Positions 23,325 through 35,442 of a DNA stretch of 64,000 nucleotides are shown one piece after another (the first letter of the stretch is position 1; every line of letters starts with the position of its first letter). The DNA lies in assembly GCA_020726505.1 (NCBI GenBank), contig JAHLEZ010000011.1, positions 1 to 64,000 on the forward strand, written 5' to 3'. This DNA is from Leptodontidium sp. MPI-SDFR-AT-0119 (lineage: Eukaryota; Ascomycota; Leotiomycetes; Helotiales; Leptodontidiaceae). Below the pieces are notes generated by a model. That model searched no databases, was not told where the DNA came from, and worked only from the letters and a program-made list of their open reading frames with translations. The translations under genes and the position numbers were made by a program.

Positions 23325-24977
23325 ATGTCCAGATCTGATGGCAGAGGCAGTCAAAAAAAGGATGGCCACAAGAAGCGAGATACCCAGTTTGGGGACAAGA
23401 ACGGGGAAGATGCACCACCAAAACCACCAAAATTACGCATCGCCGAGGAATTCACATCAGAGAACTGGAAGTTGAGACTTGAGAGTCCTAAACCTGTTGT
23501 TCTTGAGGCCAAGAAGGTAGCTCCCATTGAGATACCAAAAATATCGATACCGAAACGGGAGGATGAGCCGGAGTGGACGATTTCGGGATCTGCTTCTTCA
23601 GATATATTGCCTATGAGGGCGGATAGCAAAGCTTCTGCTTCTAGTGCAAGTACAACTACGTTGTCCACTATTACGGAACCAGCTCATGAGATGAGTTCTG
23701 GTGAGGATTTTGAGCTCGATCCAGGGATCTCTACCTCAGCATCAACATACAACTCGTCACTTCAAACTCAAGCACAAATCCAGAATCAAATCCACCCACC
23801 ATTCCGCCACCGAACGAAGAGCACCTCATCCACTATCTTCCAGCACTCACCAACAGCACCAGTAACAATCATCCTCACAACACCTGACTCCGACCCTCCC
23901 CCGCCAGACCTCCCACCCTCATCCTGCTTTTCCGCCTACAAACGTTCAGCCTCACCCTCAATACCAATGTCGAAATCCAAATCCTACCTCACAAACTTCA
24001 CCACGCGCTCTTTCTCCACCACATCTCTCCCCTCTCCCACATCTCGCAGCCATCATCTCCTCCCTCCAAATGCATCAACCACTTCCCTCCCCTCAATCAC
24101 TGCCCCCTTCACCCCTGACCCCACCAAACTCATGCCCCCTTCTGAGCAAACCCTCGACCTAACGCGCCTCCGCAAAGCACAAGAGTTCCGCGAAATCCGC
24201 AAATTCATGATCACGTTCCTCAACGCAAAAGGCCACACCTTCCCGTCAAAACTACGACTACGCATCATGCAAGGCTACTCCATCGAGGAACGAGAACTAG
24301 ATCCCGAGACCGTTCGTCGATTCGCTACCTCGTCAGAAGAAAAAGATAGCGCTAGTGAGGGGATGGACGAAGGCGTCGCCCTCGAGGGAGGTATAGACGA
24401 TATGAAAGGAAAAGAAGTATCCAATGCAGAGAATCTTCGCATCCTCGCACTAGCTTTCCAGAGCCAGATCCCACTCGTAACGCCTCATCTGGAGAAATCC
24501 TATCTCGAAGCCACCCCTGGCCGATTACCCTCCAGGAGCCACGTCAGGAGCGCGAGAGAAGAGAGGGAGCTTAGACTCCTAGGCCGCACGCTCTCGACTT
24601 CCGATTTGCCACTCCGCCAGTCCAAATCCAAGCCTGAGACGTTCAGTAAATTGCTCAAGGCGAGTACTTCTGTACCGGACCTCTCGCGTCGACGACCGTC
24701 ATCTTCTACACCTGTACCTGAACTTCCAAGCATGTCTGCGAAGCGAACGGCTTCGGTATCGTCAAAACACAGCCAAAGTCAGAATCACAGAGAAAATAAT
24801 CTCGCGCCTCTGCCCATCGAGAGACAACTGAAGCTCGCGGAGCAGCAGACGAGGATTAAACGGCAGAGTATCATCTCTGGGGCTTTTGGCGCCGTGCGGG
24901 AGGCTATGGGCGGGAGTGGAGGGTCGAAGGTAGGCAAGGAAGGCGAGAGGAGGAGGATGATGGTCGAGGGGCGATAA
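23325..24977 (+). CDS. Disordered conserved-looking fungal protein
   Basis: A 550-residue single-exon ORF starting MSRSDGRGSQKKDGHKK. Residues 30-60 contain KPPKLRIAEEFTSENWKL. A long Ser/Thr/Pro-rich region follows. An ordered helical block lies near residues 275-330, with LDLTRLRKAQEFREIRKFMI and then a stretch ending LRLRIMQGYSIEERELDPET. The C-terminus is basic, with IERQLKLAEQQTRIKRQSI and then SGAFGAVREAMGG. The pattern (ordered RxxQEFREIRKF helix plus C-terminal basic helix in a disordered chain) fits a scaffold or signalling adaptor. I do not recognise a named domain, and the function is unknown. Confidence 0.75.
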   Translation: MSRSDGRGSQKKDGHKKRDTQFGDKNGEDAPPKPPKLRIAEEFTSENWKLRLESPKPVVLEAKKVAPIEIPKISIPKREDEPEWTISGSASSDILPMRADSKASASSASTTTLSTITEPAHEMSSGEDFELDPGISTSASTYNSSLQTQAQIQNQIHPPFRHRTKSTSSTIFQHSPTAPVTIILTTPDSDPPPPDLPPSSCFSAYKRSASPSIPMSKSKSYLTNFTTRSFSTTSLPSPTSRSHHLLPPNASTTSLPSITAPFTPDPTKLMPPSEQTLDLTRLRKAQEFREIRKFMITFLNAKGHTFPSKLRLRIMQGYSIEERELDPETVRRFATSSEEKDSASEGMDEGVALEGGIDDMKGKEVSNAENLRILALAFQSQIPLVTPHLEKSYLEATPGRLPSRSHVRSAREERELRLLGRTLSTSDLPLRQSKSKPETFSKLLKASTSVPDLSRRRPSSSTPVPELPSMSAKRTASVSSKHSQSQNHRENNLAPLPIERQLKLAEQQTRIKRQSIISGAFGAVREAMGGSGGSKVGKEGERRRMMVEGR

Positions 24978-25702
24978 TCAGGGACGTGACAGGAGAGGGA
25001 ATGGGATTGGAATGAGAGGGGAAGGAGGAATATACATATAGAGACCTACATACATAATTTTCTGGACTTCCTTGATAGCGTATTTTCAGCGGTGGAGTTG
25101 GATTTTTTGGGGTTTTGGTCAGCGAACAGGTGCTCGGCTTGTGTTCGGCCCTGCTTGGGAAAGTTATGCTTTATCGCCTTGGGCATTTTTTTTTTTTGAG
25201 AAACGTCTTTGGCAGTTGGGACTGGACTGCCGTATCTTAGCATTTGATTCTTTGATTGGATGGTTTTTCGCATGTTTGGTGTTTGGGCGTAGTTACAATA
25301 CATATTATCTACATATACTTCGCTGCATGTTTCTAGGTATATGAAATCATGCACTGTACCAGGATTTTCTCTCGGGTTTTTATGACCACTCATACAACTG
25401 AAAGTTATACTAATCTACCCCAGTGGCCGCACGAGGATGATAATGGTATTTATTATGTTACTATTCCAATGATGCTCTTGGATTCAATCTGAGTGAGGAG
25501 GTTGAGAAATGGACTCGCATGGACTTTCCTGAAGCGGACCGCGCTAAACCCCACTCTCCAATGGCTGGAGTCAAGTCCTAGACTTGCTGACATCCAAATC
25601 AAGGATGTCGATGGAGATTGAAATATTTCTCGAGTATATATCCTAATTCTCCTGTCCCTATTTCATTATCTCAAAGTTTTCTCAATCGTTCTCCAAGAAA
25701 CA
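24978..25702. other. Intergenic region with promoter
   Basis: 725 bp between the disordered protein and the ureohydrolase gene. No coding signal. A T11 run lies near 25188-25198, and a TATA-like element sits at 25635-25640. Confidence 0.45.
25635..25640 (+). promoter_or_regulatory. TATA box of the ureohydrolase gene
   Basis: TATATA in the context cgagTATATAtcc lies about 63 bp upstream of the ATG at 25703. Confidence 0.5.
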
Positions 25703-27074
25703 ATGAGGTCTTTCCTTCTCCCTTTGGCTTTATGCTCCCTCACCTCAGCATCACAACAGAAACCCCTCAGCAACAACAATGCGCAACCAAACTTCATCCA
25801 ATCCTCAATCTATGGCCGGAACGTAGATATATCGTCTCTCCCCGAACCAGTCACTCTACCGCCATCGTATCAATACCGGGAGCAGGACGAGAACCTGTTC
25901 GGGGGCATCAACACATTCAGCCATCTCGATTTCACAGAATGCACGAAATCCGAGAACAGCGGATCATTCGATATCGGCATCGTAGGCCATCCTTTCGATC
26001 TAGGTGTTTCCTATCGACCTGGTGCTCGATTCGGTCCCAATGGAGCCAGACAAGGAGGACGGAGGTTCTCCCCTGCTGCAAGTTATGAGTACGTCACGTG
26101 AAATCATTGGAGTGAGAGTGGGAGAGGAGACTAGACTGACTGAGCTTTGGTTGATAGTATGGATCACCCAGGCGTGAATCCCTTCAGAGACTGGGCAAAG
26201 GTGACTGATTGTGGCGATATCTCCAATACGCCGTTTGATAAGCTGGTTGCGATCCATGAGCTTGAGAAAGGGATGAAGGCGATCAACAGCCTGAAGCCGA
26301 AGAATGAATCCGCTGCGGATGCCGTGAGACTCATCACCATTGGTGGCGATCATACAATAAGTAGATTTTTACCTTCGAGTATATTTGTATTCTTGTGCTG
26401 ATGAGAACAGCTTTGCCTATTTTGAGAGCCCTCCACTCGACGTGGGGTCGTGTTGCAGTGCTCCATTTCGACAGTCATCTTGATACTTGGGATCCAAAAC
26501 AGCTTGGAGGCGGTCTAACGAAACACTCTGAAGTGAACCACGGAACTATGCTTCATATCGCACACGAAGAAGGGCTTCTCTCCAATAACAGCAATATGCA
26601 TCTTGGCTCGCGCTGCATGCTATTCGATGAGCATTTTGATTTGAACAACGACCTCCGCTGCGGATTCAGCTACATCCGTGCACGCGAGCTCGATAAACTC
26701 GGCGTAGATAAAGTAGTCAAGAAGATCGTGGAGAGAGTTGGCGATGAGTTTGTTTATCTGAGTGTTGATATTGATGTTCTGGATCCGGCTTTTGCTCCTG
26801 CGACGGGGACGATTGAACCTGGTGGATGGACAACCAGAGAGGTGAGTTCTTAATCTATTTTCTAGTCGAATATCCACTGATAGGTTATTAATAGCTACTT
26901 GCAATCATTAATGGACTCTCCAATGCGGGCTTGAAGATCATTGGGTCTGATGTTGTGGAATATACGCCGATCTACGACAATGCTGCCGAGTCAACGGGTA
27001 TCATGGTTAGCCAGATTATTTTCGAGATTCTGCATTGGATGGTCAAAGTGCCAGTCAAGAAACCAAAAGTATAG
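25703..27074 (+). CDS. Agmatinase-like ureohydrolase with signal peptide
   Basis: Four exons (25703-26088, 26158-26360, 26411-26841, 26895-27074) join in phase to 399 residues. It belongs to the arginase/agmatinase family, which hydrolyses agmatine to putrescine and urea at a binuclear Mn centre. Metal-binding motifs are complete: GGDHT, HFDSHLDTWDP and SVDIDVLDPAF, followed by the family's TIEPGGW and ending SGIM-type helix sequence (ESTGIMVSQIIFEILH). The second splice builds GGDHTITLPILRAL across the junction, which supports the model. Unlike cytosolic agmatinases it begins with a clear signal peptide (MRSFLLPLALCSLTSAS), so it is probably secreted or vacuolar. Substrate choice among guanidino compounds cannot be read from sequence. 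Confidence 0.88.
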
Positions 27075-28077
27075 AGCGTCCATTTCCAACTCCAGAAACT
27101 GAATTATGGGAATGTTGTTCGACAGATCTGGTGGTCTCGAGCAAGACAAAACAAAAATTATTGTACATATTCCAAAGCAACAAAGTTCAGCGGGAAAAAA
27201 AGACATTGTCCCAAGGCCATTCATTCATTTATTCGAGAGTTCTGCCGTACATGGAAACTCGTTTATTTTCTTCCAAATCTACCAGCAGTACTGTGGCACT
27301 TCATCGAGGGCATCCACATGTTACCTCGGCGGCTGGGATTCGGCCTCCAGCTACCGTACGTTTTTCCACAGCTTAATCGTATCCGTTCGAGTTTCCATAG
27401 CGCCGGTGTTTGCTGATCTCTCCAAGTTCCTGAGTCTAAATGCTATCTAAGTTTGATCTAAATGATGAGGGGGACCTGAATAAGAATAGAGGCGGGCTCG
27501 GCACTCATTTAGTTTGGATGAAGTGCGGGGTGAAACTGCCTCGGCGAGCTGGGGAGCTCAGTGATCTTCAGCCAGGTTCATCTTCTTTTTTAAATTTGAC
27601 AGCCGTTGTGTAACCTGTGGTCCTGTACCAGGGTATTCAGAGTTTGTTTTATTTGAAAGTCCGAAATTTTTTTTTTTTTTTTGGTTGGATATTGCTGGGT
27701 TTCTACAGATTCTAATATGCAGCACTATCTGAGAATTGGTGAAGTCATCGACAAACTTCTCATTCAGCTATGAAATCCTATGTGGAGCATATGGGAATTA
27801 GCCTTATTGCCACAAGTGTGGAAGGCTAGTTGACTTTGTCAAGATTCGGCATCTGGCTAGTTTGTCGATCTGACCTCATTCCGGCAGGTCAAGCGTAAAC
27901 ACAAGAGAAAAGCCTTGGGGAACTTCACACCACGATGTGGAGGCAGTGTTGTTACTGGTACTGTATATATGAGGAGACCGGGGGCCTAGTTTTAATGCTG
28001 CAAGGCCTTCGTCTCAATTATCCTCCCAAGCCTCCTTCCATCGGCCAGCAACCAGGTCGAGATACCTGTCCGCCATC
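27075..28077. other. Intergenic region
   Basis: One kilobase with no recognised gene. A run of T15-16 lies near 27668-27683, and a TATA element at 27964-27970 serves the esterase gene. Confidence 0.45.
27964..27970 (+). promoter_or_regulatory. TATA box of the carboxylesterase gene
   Basis: TATATAT in context ctgTATATATgagg lies about 110 bp upstream of the ATG at 28078. Confidence 0.5.
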
Positions 28078-29766
28078 ATGCTGACTCTCATAGGCTTGGC
28101 AACATGCCTCCTCCCTCTTGCCTTTGCTGCACCAGCAGATGAGAAACGCCAACTACTTGGTCCCACGGTACAGCTTAAATCTGCCAAAGTTATCGGATCG
28201 AGTTTCCTCGGAGTGGACTCCTTTAAAGGCATCCCGTACGCACAACCACCTGTAGGACAACTCCGTCTCAAGCCGCCTCAACCTCTCAACAAAAATCTGG
28301 GCACTATTCGAGCAACTGGAGTTCCACGAGCCTGTCCTCAATTCTTAACATCGACGAATTCCTCCTCCATCCCATTCGATGTTTTGACAGAAGTGCAAAA
28401 CACCGGCTTCTTCCAAGCTACCTCCAATGCCGGAGAGGATTGCTTGACGGTCAACGTCCAAAGACCGTCGTCTGCGAAAGCAGGCTCCAAACTGCCCGTT
28501 GTGTTTTGGATGTATGGAGGAGCTTTTGAATTCGGGTCCACTCAAATGTACGATGCCAGCGAATTGATCCGCACGTCAATCGCTCAGAAAAAGAACATCA
28601 TCTACGTCTCTGTCAACTACCGTCTCGGAGGATTCGGATGGCTTGGAGGCAAGGAAATCAAAGCAGATGGTTCTTCGAACCTTGGTTTTCTGGATCAACG
28701 AGCTGGATTGAAATGGGTTGCAGATAACATCGCTCAATTCGGAGGTGATCCGAACAAAGTGACCATCTGGGGAGAATCTGCAGGCAGTATATCTGTTTTC
28801 GGTCAAATGGCACTCTACAGCGGTGATAATACCTATAAAGGAAAACCTCTCTTTAGAGGCGCGATCATGAACAGCGGCAGTCTCACACCTACGGACCCAA
28901 TTGATGGTCCTAGACCTCAAGGCATTTATGATGCTGTAGTCAAGGATGCAGGGTGTTCATGGTCAGCAGACACACTTGCCTGTCTCCGCGGTCTCGACTA
29001 CTTGACTTTCCTCCGAGCAACGACATCTGTTCCCGGTGCTCTGGACTACCAATCCGTTGCCCTGTCTTACGTCCCTCGACCAGACGGGAAAGTCCTAGCC
29101 GCTTCCCCCGAAGTCCTAGCCGAGAACGGGCAATATGCAAAAGTCCCCTTCATCATCGGCGATCAAGAAGATGAAGGGACGTTATTTTCGCTCGTGCAAT
29201 CCAACATCACGACAACAGAGGAATTAGTCGATTACCTCGTCGACGTCTTCTTCTACGATGCAAACCGCGCTGATGTCGAAGCTCTCGTGGCTACATATCC
29301 CGATGATCCATCCGCAGGCTCACCCTTCAACACCGGACCTCTGAATAACGTGTACCCGCAATACAAACGTCTCGCAGCCATACTAGGCGATTTAGTATTC
29401 ACACTCACGCGCCGAGTCTTCCTAGACATTGCAAGCCAAGTCAATCCCGACGTGTCAACCTGGTCGTACCTCGCATCGTACTTTTACGGCACACCTGTGC
29501 TTGGCACTTTCCACGCGACCGATATCCTGACCACGTACGGGATCTTGCCTGGTGTCCCATCGAGTTCTATTCAAGCGTTTTATATCTCGTTTATTAATAA
29601 CTTGGATCCGAATGTGGGGACGGTTGGGCTGCCGAAGTGGCCGCAGTGGAAGAAGGACAGGCAGTTGATGCATTTTAAGAGTTTGAGTAATGAGTTGTTG
29701 AAGGATGAATTTAGGGAGGATAGTTATCAGGTTATTCTCGCTGGGGCGGGGGCGTTGAGGATCTGA
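28078..29766 (+). CDS. Secreted type-B carboxylesterase/lipase
   Basis: A 562-residue intronless gene of the alpha/beta-hydrolase type-B carboxylesterase family (Candida rugosa lipase-like). It has a signal peptide [20 protein letters not shown] followed by a possible KR cleavage site. Family landmarks are [24 protein letters not shown] and the oxyanion region [11 protein letters not shown]. The nucleophile elbow is GESAG with Ser234. The acidic residue is Glu366 in [10 protein letters not shown], and the catalytic His479 lies in GTFHATD. The triad and the length (about 540-560) are normal for the family. It should act outside the cell on esters or lipids; the exact substrate is not predictable. 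The start is well placed after a TATA box. Confidence 0.93.
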   Translation: MLTLIGLATCLLPLAFAAPADEKRQLLGPTVQLKSAKVIGSSFLGVDSFKGIPYAQPPVGQLRLKPPQPLNKNLGTIRATGVPRACPQFLTSTNSSSIPFDVLTEVQNTGFFQATSNAGEDCLTVNVQRPSSAKAGSKLPVVFWMYGGAFEFGSTQMYDASELIRTSIAQKKNIIYVSVNYRLGGFGWLGGKEIKADGSSNLGFLDQRAGLKWVADNIAQFGGDPNKVTIWGESAGSISVFGQMALYSGDNTYKGKPLFRGAIMNSGSLTPTDPIDGPRPQGIYDAVVKDAGCSWSADTLACLRGLDYLTFLRATTSVPGALDYQSVALSYVPRPDGKVLAASPEVLAENGQYAKVPFIIGDQEDEGTLFSLVQSNITTTEELVDYLVDVFFYDANRADVEALVATYPDDPSAGSPFNTGPLNNVYPQYKRLAAILGDLVFTLTRRVFLDIASQVNPDVSTWSYLASYFYGTPVLGTFHATDILTTYGILPGVPSSSIQAFYISFINNLDPNVGTVGLPKWPQWKKDRQLMHFKSLSNELLKDEFREDSYQVILAGAGALRI

Positions 29767-30282
29767 TTGTGAGGATTGGTGCTGGTTGGCCTGAAGGCTA
29801 ACTACCTGTTGGTAGTTGAAAAGGTTAGATAGGCCAAATAAGATGAGATGAGGTTGACATGAGGAGAAAGCGGAATGAGCTTGTGGAATCGCTCGTGGAG
29901 AGTTGTAAATATGATAAAACGGCTAGCATCAACATCTTAATAAAAGTCTTAATCAATACATAACTTTTGTCGCCGCCTAAATTTCTGCTTTGTTGTTGAC
30001 AAAAAGTCGGCAATATCACGTGTCACAGCGGGGTAGTTCGCCTCGAAGAGAGTGGGGTAAATCCCTCCTCCTCCTCCTATCCACCTCATCCACTCTCACC
30101 CTCCCTTGAAGCACGCAATATCTCTATCAAATTGCTCTTTCATTTCTCGCTTCACTCCACTCTTCCAAACAACAACTGATTTTCATCCCGAAATAAACTT
30201 CCAAGGGCTTTCGTTCATACCCCCAGGACCCCTCAATCTATTCACATATATCCCGAGGTCCGAGAGGACATTCAATTCCAAC
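29767..30282. other. Intergenic region
   Basis: 516 bp; it contains the esterase 3' UTR and a CTCCTCCTCCTCC pyrimidine tract before the cupin gene. Nothing else was seen. Confidence 0.45.
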
Positions 30283-31063
30283 ATGGCAGACTCAGCAGCC
30301 CCTACCGCGCCTCTAACAGACGACTGGAAACACACAGGCGTGCGTGTAATCCCAGCTGATAGTTTAGATTCAGCGACTGCTCAGACACCTGGTACATCTC
30401 TCTCCCCTTTCGGCCAAACCCTTTATCAAGGCACATGCGTTTAGATATGTACGAGTACTAGATACTGACACAATAAAGGCATGTCCCGCGCAGCAGCTAT
30501 AAACTTCGCCCGAGTCGGCGCTCAGAAACTTTGGGCAGGCACCGTGACCATCGACGCGAATGCCAAGACAGGCGCTCACCATCATGGCCATCTCGAGAGT
30601 GTGATCTATGTATTGAAGGGCAAGGCGAGGATGCGGTGGGGTGAGAAGCTTGAGTTTACGGCTGAGGCTGGCCCGGGGGATTTTATTTTCGTGCCGCCGT
30701 ATGTGCCGCATCAGGAGATTAATGCGTTGGAGGATGAGAAGCTGGAGTGTGTTTTAATGAGGTGAGTTGCGAGATGTTATCTTGTTGGGACTGTATGTGG
30801 AAGAGAAGAGTTAAATTTTGGGGCGAATGGGAAGTGTGGCAGTGAAAGTTTGAGGTTGCCGAGGGAAAATTTAGGGAAGAGAATTGGAATGCTAACATTC
30901 TTATAGGAGTGATGGAGAGGCAATAGCTGTCAACTTACCGGATTTAAAGCCAGTTGAAACCCCAGAGGGTGTTAAGTGGATTGATCCAACGCATGCAAAT
31001 CTGCCAGATCACGATCATCACCACGATCATGGACATAGTCATGATCACTCTCATAGCCATTAA
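30283..31063 (+). CDS. Cupin-domain protein with His-rich tail
   Basis: Exons 30283-30391, 30479-30761 and 30907-31063 join in phase to 182 residues. The centre is a single cupin beta-barrel with metal-binding motif GAHHHGHLESVIYVLKGKA and second motif GPGDFIFVPPYVPHQEIN, typical of small metal-binding cupins of unknown substrate. The last exon adds a tail ending in alternating His-Asp/His-Ser repeats (DHDHHHDHGHSHDHSHSH), a metal-chelating stretch. Such tails occur in metallochaperones and zinc-dependent proteins, so metal loading or storage is a reasonable guess. The barrel is likely cytosolic (no signal peptide). Confidence 0.85.
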
Positions 31064-31260
31064 ATGAGATACTATGCATTTGAAAGACCGAGGACAGCTC
31101 TCGCGCCTTTGTGTCTCGTACTGCATCTTTGGCTAGCTCAGACTATTTTGATATGAGAGTAGGTATAGCTCACAGCATTGCTATTGATCTCCAAAAAGCA
31201 AAAAGAGGACCTTGGACGATAAGCGTTGCCACCCTATGACGTGCAATTGTTCTTCCACCT

Positions 31261-33134
31261 CTACTCCTTCTTTCCAGATCGAATAGTTGGAACATGGGTC
31301 ACAGGCTCCAATCCATCGATGACCAGGTCCACCTTACCCCTCTTCAACTCCTCCAGGTCAGGAACTGACGAATGCTTGACACCATCAAACCTCTCGTCAA
31401 CTTCCTCAAGCGTCAAACCCTTAGTCTCAACCCAATAGAAAATAACAAAAAGTATCATCAAAATGTCGAAACTGGCATTGATGATATAAGTCTTCCATCC
31501 AATGGCGTCAAGCGCGAACGGGAACACCATCGTGACGAACAAGCCGCAGAGTTTGGTCGACATGGTGTAGAGTCCCATTCCTGTAGCTCGGATTTTGTAC
31601 GACAGAACTTCGGGTGGGTACAGGACGGTGAGTGGCGTGATCCCGAAGCTGTACATCCCGTTGTAGATGAATATCATGGCGATTGTGGCGTAGATGCCGG
31701 ACGTGTGTGTGCTGCTTCCGTAGACGGCTGTGAGACCGCCGACGAGGTAGAAGGCGATTACTTGGCCACCGAGAGATAAGCAACAGAGTAGTTTGCGACC
31801 AAACTTGTCGGCGAAGTAGGATGAGACAACTGCGATGATAAAGGACCTAGCTCAAGTCAGTACGCAGTCAGGTTGCTCACATGAAACGATAGCTAGGGCA
31901 ATCATTGTGCAAATCAAGAAGAGAAAATCTTACCAAGCAGTGAGAATGATATTAATCTCCAATTGGGTGGTCGGGTCGGTGATTCCGGCTTGTTCTAACA
32001 TTGTTCCGAAATAGTACGTGACGATGTTCGTTCCTGGAAGCATGACCATTGCGGAGAAGCCTAGATATCGTATGTTAGAATTCATTCTCTGATATACTAA
32101 TCGGTGATTCCAAGTATTACGTACTGATGGCGATGATGAGACGCTTTCGGTTGAGTGGGCTTGTCATTGCCTGCTTCAATTTGAGCTGTCCTCCTTCACC
32201 CTTCTCCCAGGCTATCGTATCAGTGATCTCGCGGTATTGGAGCAGCTGATGAGTTGTTAGATTAAGACAACAAAGATAGGAAGAGATGAAATATGGTTGG
32301 AACTCACAACAAGAGGGGCATCCTTGTCGCCTTCGGCATTCACAATTGCAAGGACTTCGAGAGCTTCAGCATGACGATCTTGACTGACAAGCCATCTGGG
32401 AGATTCAGGCACGAAAAGAAGGACCAAGGCAGTGATGATACTGGGTCCAACCTGAACCAAAGCTGGGGTTCTCCAAGCCCAAGTTGATGACAAGTGTTGG
32501 GTCTTCAAAGCATCAGTATTCAATTCTGTGAGGGGAAACAATACTAGGACGCACTCTGTAGCAAATGCCAGCAGCGATCATTGTCCCAACACCCCAGCAA
32601 GAGTAGTACAATCCTAAGGCGAAAGCTCTATGCTTAGGCGGACACGTCTCTGCGACGTAAGTTGGCGTCGCGGTGGCTGCTACACCCAGACCCATGCCGA
32701 TGATGAATCTGCCGACGATGAACATGGCGATATGGGTGGCTGAGCTCATCAACACCGCACCGATGAGAGTGATAACACAAGACCAGAAGATGGCTTCTCG
32801 ACGACCTCTCCAATCAGTGAGAAAACCAGCACCAACGGCAGAAACTGTTCCTCCAAGGTATGCAATGCCGGTGTTGAGTGATTTGGTGGCTGTGTTCAGC
32901 GTGAAGTAGGAAGTATATGTTGGCATCACATTCAAACTTCCCATTAGAGAACTGTCGTATCCAAGGAGCTGTGGGCTTTTGTCAGCGGATGGATCACAAT
33001 TCCAAGAAGGGTCTTTTCAAACTAACAACTGAATCAGCCACAGAAGTAGCTACGATCATCATCAACACAAGTGTAGGGTGACTCGGCACAACTCTGGAGA
33101 CATACTGTCTCGGGTATGACTGCGGACCTGCCAT
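31261..33134 (-). CDS. MFS sugar transporter
   Basis: Six exons (33134-33027, 32968-32555, 32502-32308, 32245-32125, 32060-31934, 31846-31261) join in phase to 516 residues. Sugar-porter (major facilitator) landmarks are in order: DSSLMGSLNVMP after helix 1, loop motif DWRGRREAIF, GRFIIGMGLGVAATATPTYV, STWAWRTPALVQ, PESPRWLVSQ, ADKFGRK in the central repeat loop, and VETKGLTLEEVDERF after helix 12. This is the hexose/lactose-permease-like branch of fungal sugar porters in the plasma membrane, importing sugar with protons. The substrate cannot be assigned. The N-terminus MAGPQSYPRQYV is cytosolic. It is convergent with the cupin gene, with no obvious functional link. Confidence 0.9.
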
Positions 33135-34240
33135 TTCGAGAAATTTATTGGAAATGTGAAAGATTTCAATACAACCGAAGCGGTGCTTGTCGACTGATGA
33201 TATTGAATCTAGCTGACGATGTCTTTATAGACTTTCAGTATCACTTCTGCCTCTGATGCTTGTTGCTTGATCCTGATAACGATAGAGACCTTATCTGTCG
33301 TAGCATGCACCCTATTCGAATATCGACCAGGTTCAAAGATTAAACTTTGGAGAATCGCTGTAAACGTGGGAGGCGTTATCTCGTCCTCGATCCCACTTCT
33401 GCGAACATTGGTTGGGTCAGCTACTGGTCAGTGCATATGTTATGAATGGGGTGATCAAATTCTCTTAATCGTTCAAGAACTCTGTTAGAAGATGAAACTC
33501 TCCAAAATTCGGCAGATATACTCTCAAAATCTTGTATCCCGGCTGGGATATATTGGAGAGGTTGAAGGGAAGGATGAAAACTCGAGTGGAAGTGTTCCCA
33601 ACCCTCTATTTCATCTGGGTGGTTTCGTGTCGATGCGCAGGCTCAAATCTCAGTCTCGACCCCACTTTTGTCTTCAATATCCTCCATTCAACCTCTTATC
33701 TAAACAAATTCCGTTCGAAGCACACTTACCATGGCACAGCATGCGGTCCTACCTCGGCATATGCTGCGAATTGTTCAACCCCGCGAATTAGATGTCGATC
33801 ATTTGACAGCAGGCATGTCGGTGAACTTCTCGACAGCACTTCTTAGGACCTACATTTCTTCACTTGCCTCTTTCTTTGTTATTTTAATTATACTACCTGG
33901 GATTTTCTGTGGCATACAAAATCAGGGTGGAAATTTGATATTTGTGGGATGGATTCGTTTTCAAAACCTCGTTGCTCGACGTCACCAACGGAGGAGTTCG
34001 CCATCACTTAACAGTTGCATGACAACCATCGATTATAATTCCTTCCCGTATGAATCACCAGAGAATAATACTGCGATGCGAAGTTGAAATATGAGAGGCG
34101 CAAGTCCTTTGCCTAATGGAATGTTGTATACAAGTTTCGTTACCGTCATCCACAGAACGCGAGTAGAGAAGTGAGCTTTGGAATGATCCACATAACTTCG
34201 TAAGACCATAATGTTCTCGTATTATCAACAAAGATAACCA
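33135..34240. other. Intergenic region
   Basis: 1.1 kb between two minus-strand genes. Several short plus-strand frames (for example 33731-34087) have no recognisable content. It holds the promoter of the transporter gene. Confidence 0.4.
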
Positions 34241-35369
34241 CTAAACTTTCACGGCCCCAAGAAGGTTCGAATAGTTCCTTGCCGTATTCATCGTTCTCCA
34301 TTCTCCAGCATTGACTTTCTCATATTTCGCACCTTTCTCCCCCTCCACCACAATCGGCTCGATATCCACATCCGCACTAGGATGTACAAAGAAGGCAGTC
34401 GAGTACCTAGCAGGCAACATCCCATCTACATCGATTTTCGAAAGTTGGTCCTCGCTCAACTTGGGGCTGGTCACCCGATGCATCGTGCTACGCAAACGAT
34501 CGTTAGACAAACGCTGTAGCAGATCCGCCACGTTGATTACACAAGTTCCTCGGATTGGAGTGGCGGGCACGAATTTGTCTGTATGGAACGGATCGACTTC
34601 TAGGCCGCCGACTTGGTCTTGAAAGAGGATTGTGCAGAGCCCGAAATCGGTGTGAGGGATGATTCGAGCGTGGCCTTCGCTTTCCACGATGGAGCGTTGG
34701 ATGGGCATGTAGTGTAGGAGACGGAGTTGGGGGTCTGCGCGCTGGAGTGTGGAGGTGAAGTAGTTGAGATCGAGGTTCATAATCAATGCGAGGGCTTTCA
34801 AGACATCGATTGAGAGATTGAAACATTTCTGGATGATATGTCAGGGGTGGTAAAGAAGAGAATACGGGACGTGCTGACTTCGTAGAACGAGTCCATGAAT
34901 GCTTTGAACCCCTCCATTTCCTGATCAGTTGGACAGAGTTCATTCTTGAATCTCCTGTGCTCATAACACTATGAGGTAGAAGTCAGTAAGTCTCATCCAA
35001 AGCCTATAATGCGAAACTGACCTCTTTGTGATCAGTTCCCCCGTTTGCCTCCGCGCCATCAGGTGTGTAGCCCTGATTAGTCTCTGCATCAGAGAGAGTT
35101 TGCTTCATCTTCTGGTCAAGTGGCCTATCAAAATACTTCTTGCTCTATACCATCATTAGCATTTCTGCTCATTTTTATTCCAACTTCATCAAACTTACCG
35201 CCGCAAACATATCATCTATCTCATCTGCCGAGATCCCAAAATCCTTCAGGTAAATCCATCCGAACGTATGGAAAGCATTATACAACTCCTGAGCAACTTC
35301 TCTCTTCTCGGTTTCGGAGCCGGAGATGAAGTTCTGGAAGGAGATGATGGGGAAGCTCGCTTCAGTCAT
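34241..35369 (-). CDS. 2-oxoglutarate/Fe(II) dioxygenase (isopenicillin-N-synthase-like)
   Basis: Four exons (35369-35199, 35144-35022, 34968-34879, 34828-34241) join in phase to 323 residues. An N-terminal DIOX_N-like segment (FPIISFQNFISGS, then AFHTFGWIYLKDFGI) is followed by the double-stranded beta-helix core. Iron ligands are visible as His187-x-Asp189 (IPHTDFG) and His245 (STMHRV). The 2-oxoglutarate-binding Arg269-x-Ser271 is in ARYSTAFF. All catalytic residues are present and the length is typical. These enzymes hydroxylate, desaturate or cyclise small molecules, often in secondary metabolism. No biosynthetic core gene lies beside it, so its pathway is unknown. Confidence 0.9.
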
Positions 35370-35434
35370 GGTGTAAATATGGATGTCCAGTGTGGTGGTT
35401 TAGATGTTGCACAGCTCAATCCGGTTCGAATAAT

Positions 35435-35442
35435 TATATATA
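35435..35442 (-). promoter_or_regulatory. TATA-like element of the dioxygenase gene
   Basis: An AT-rich TATATATA block lies about 66 bp upstream of the ATG at 35369. It is palindromic and assigned to the minus strand by position. Confidence 0.4.
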
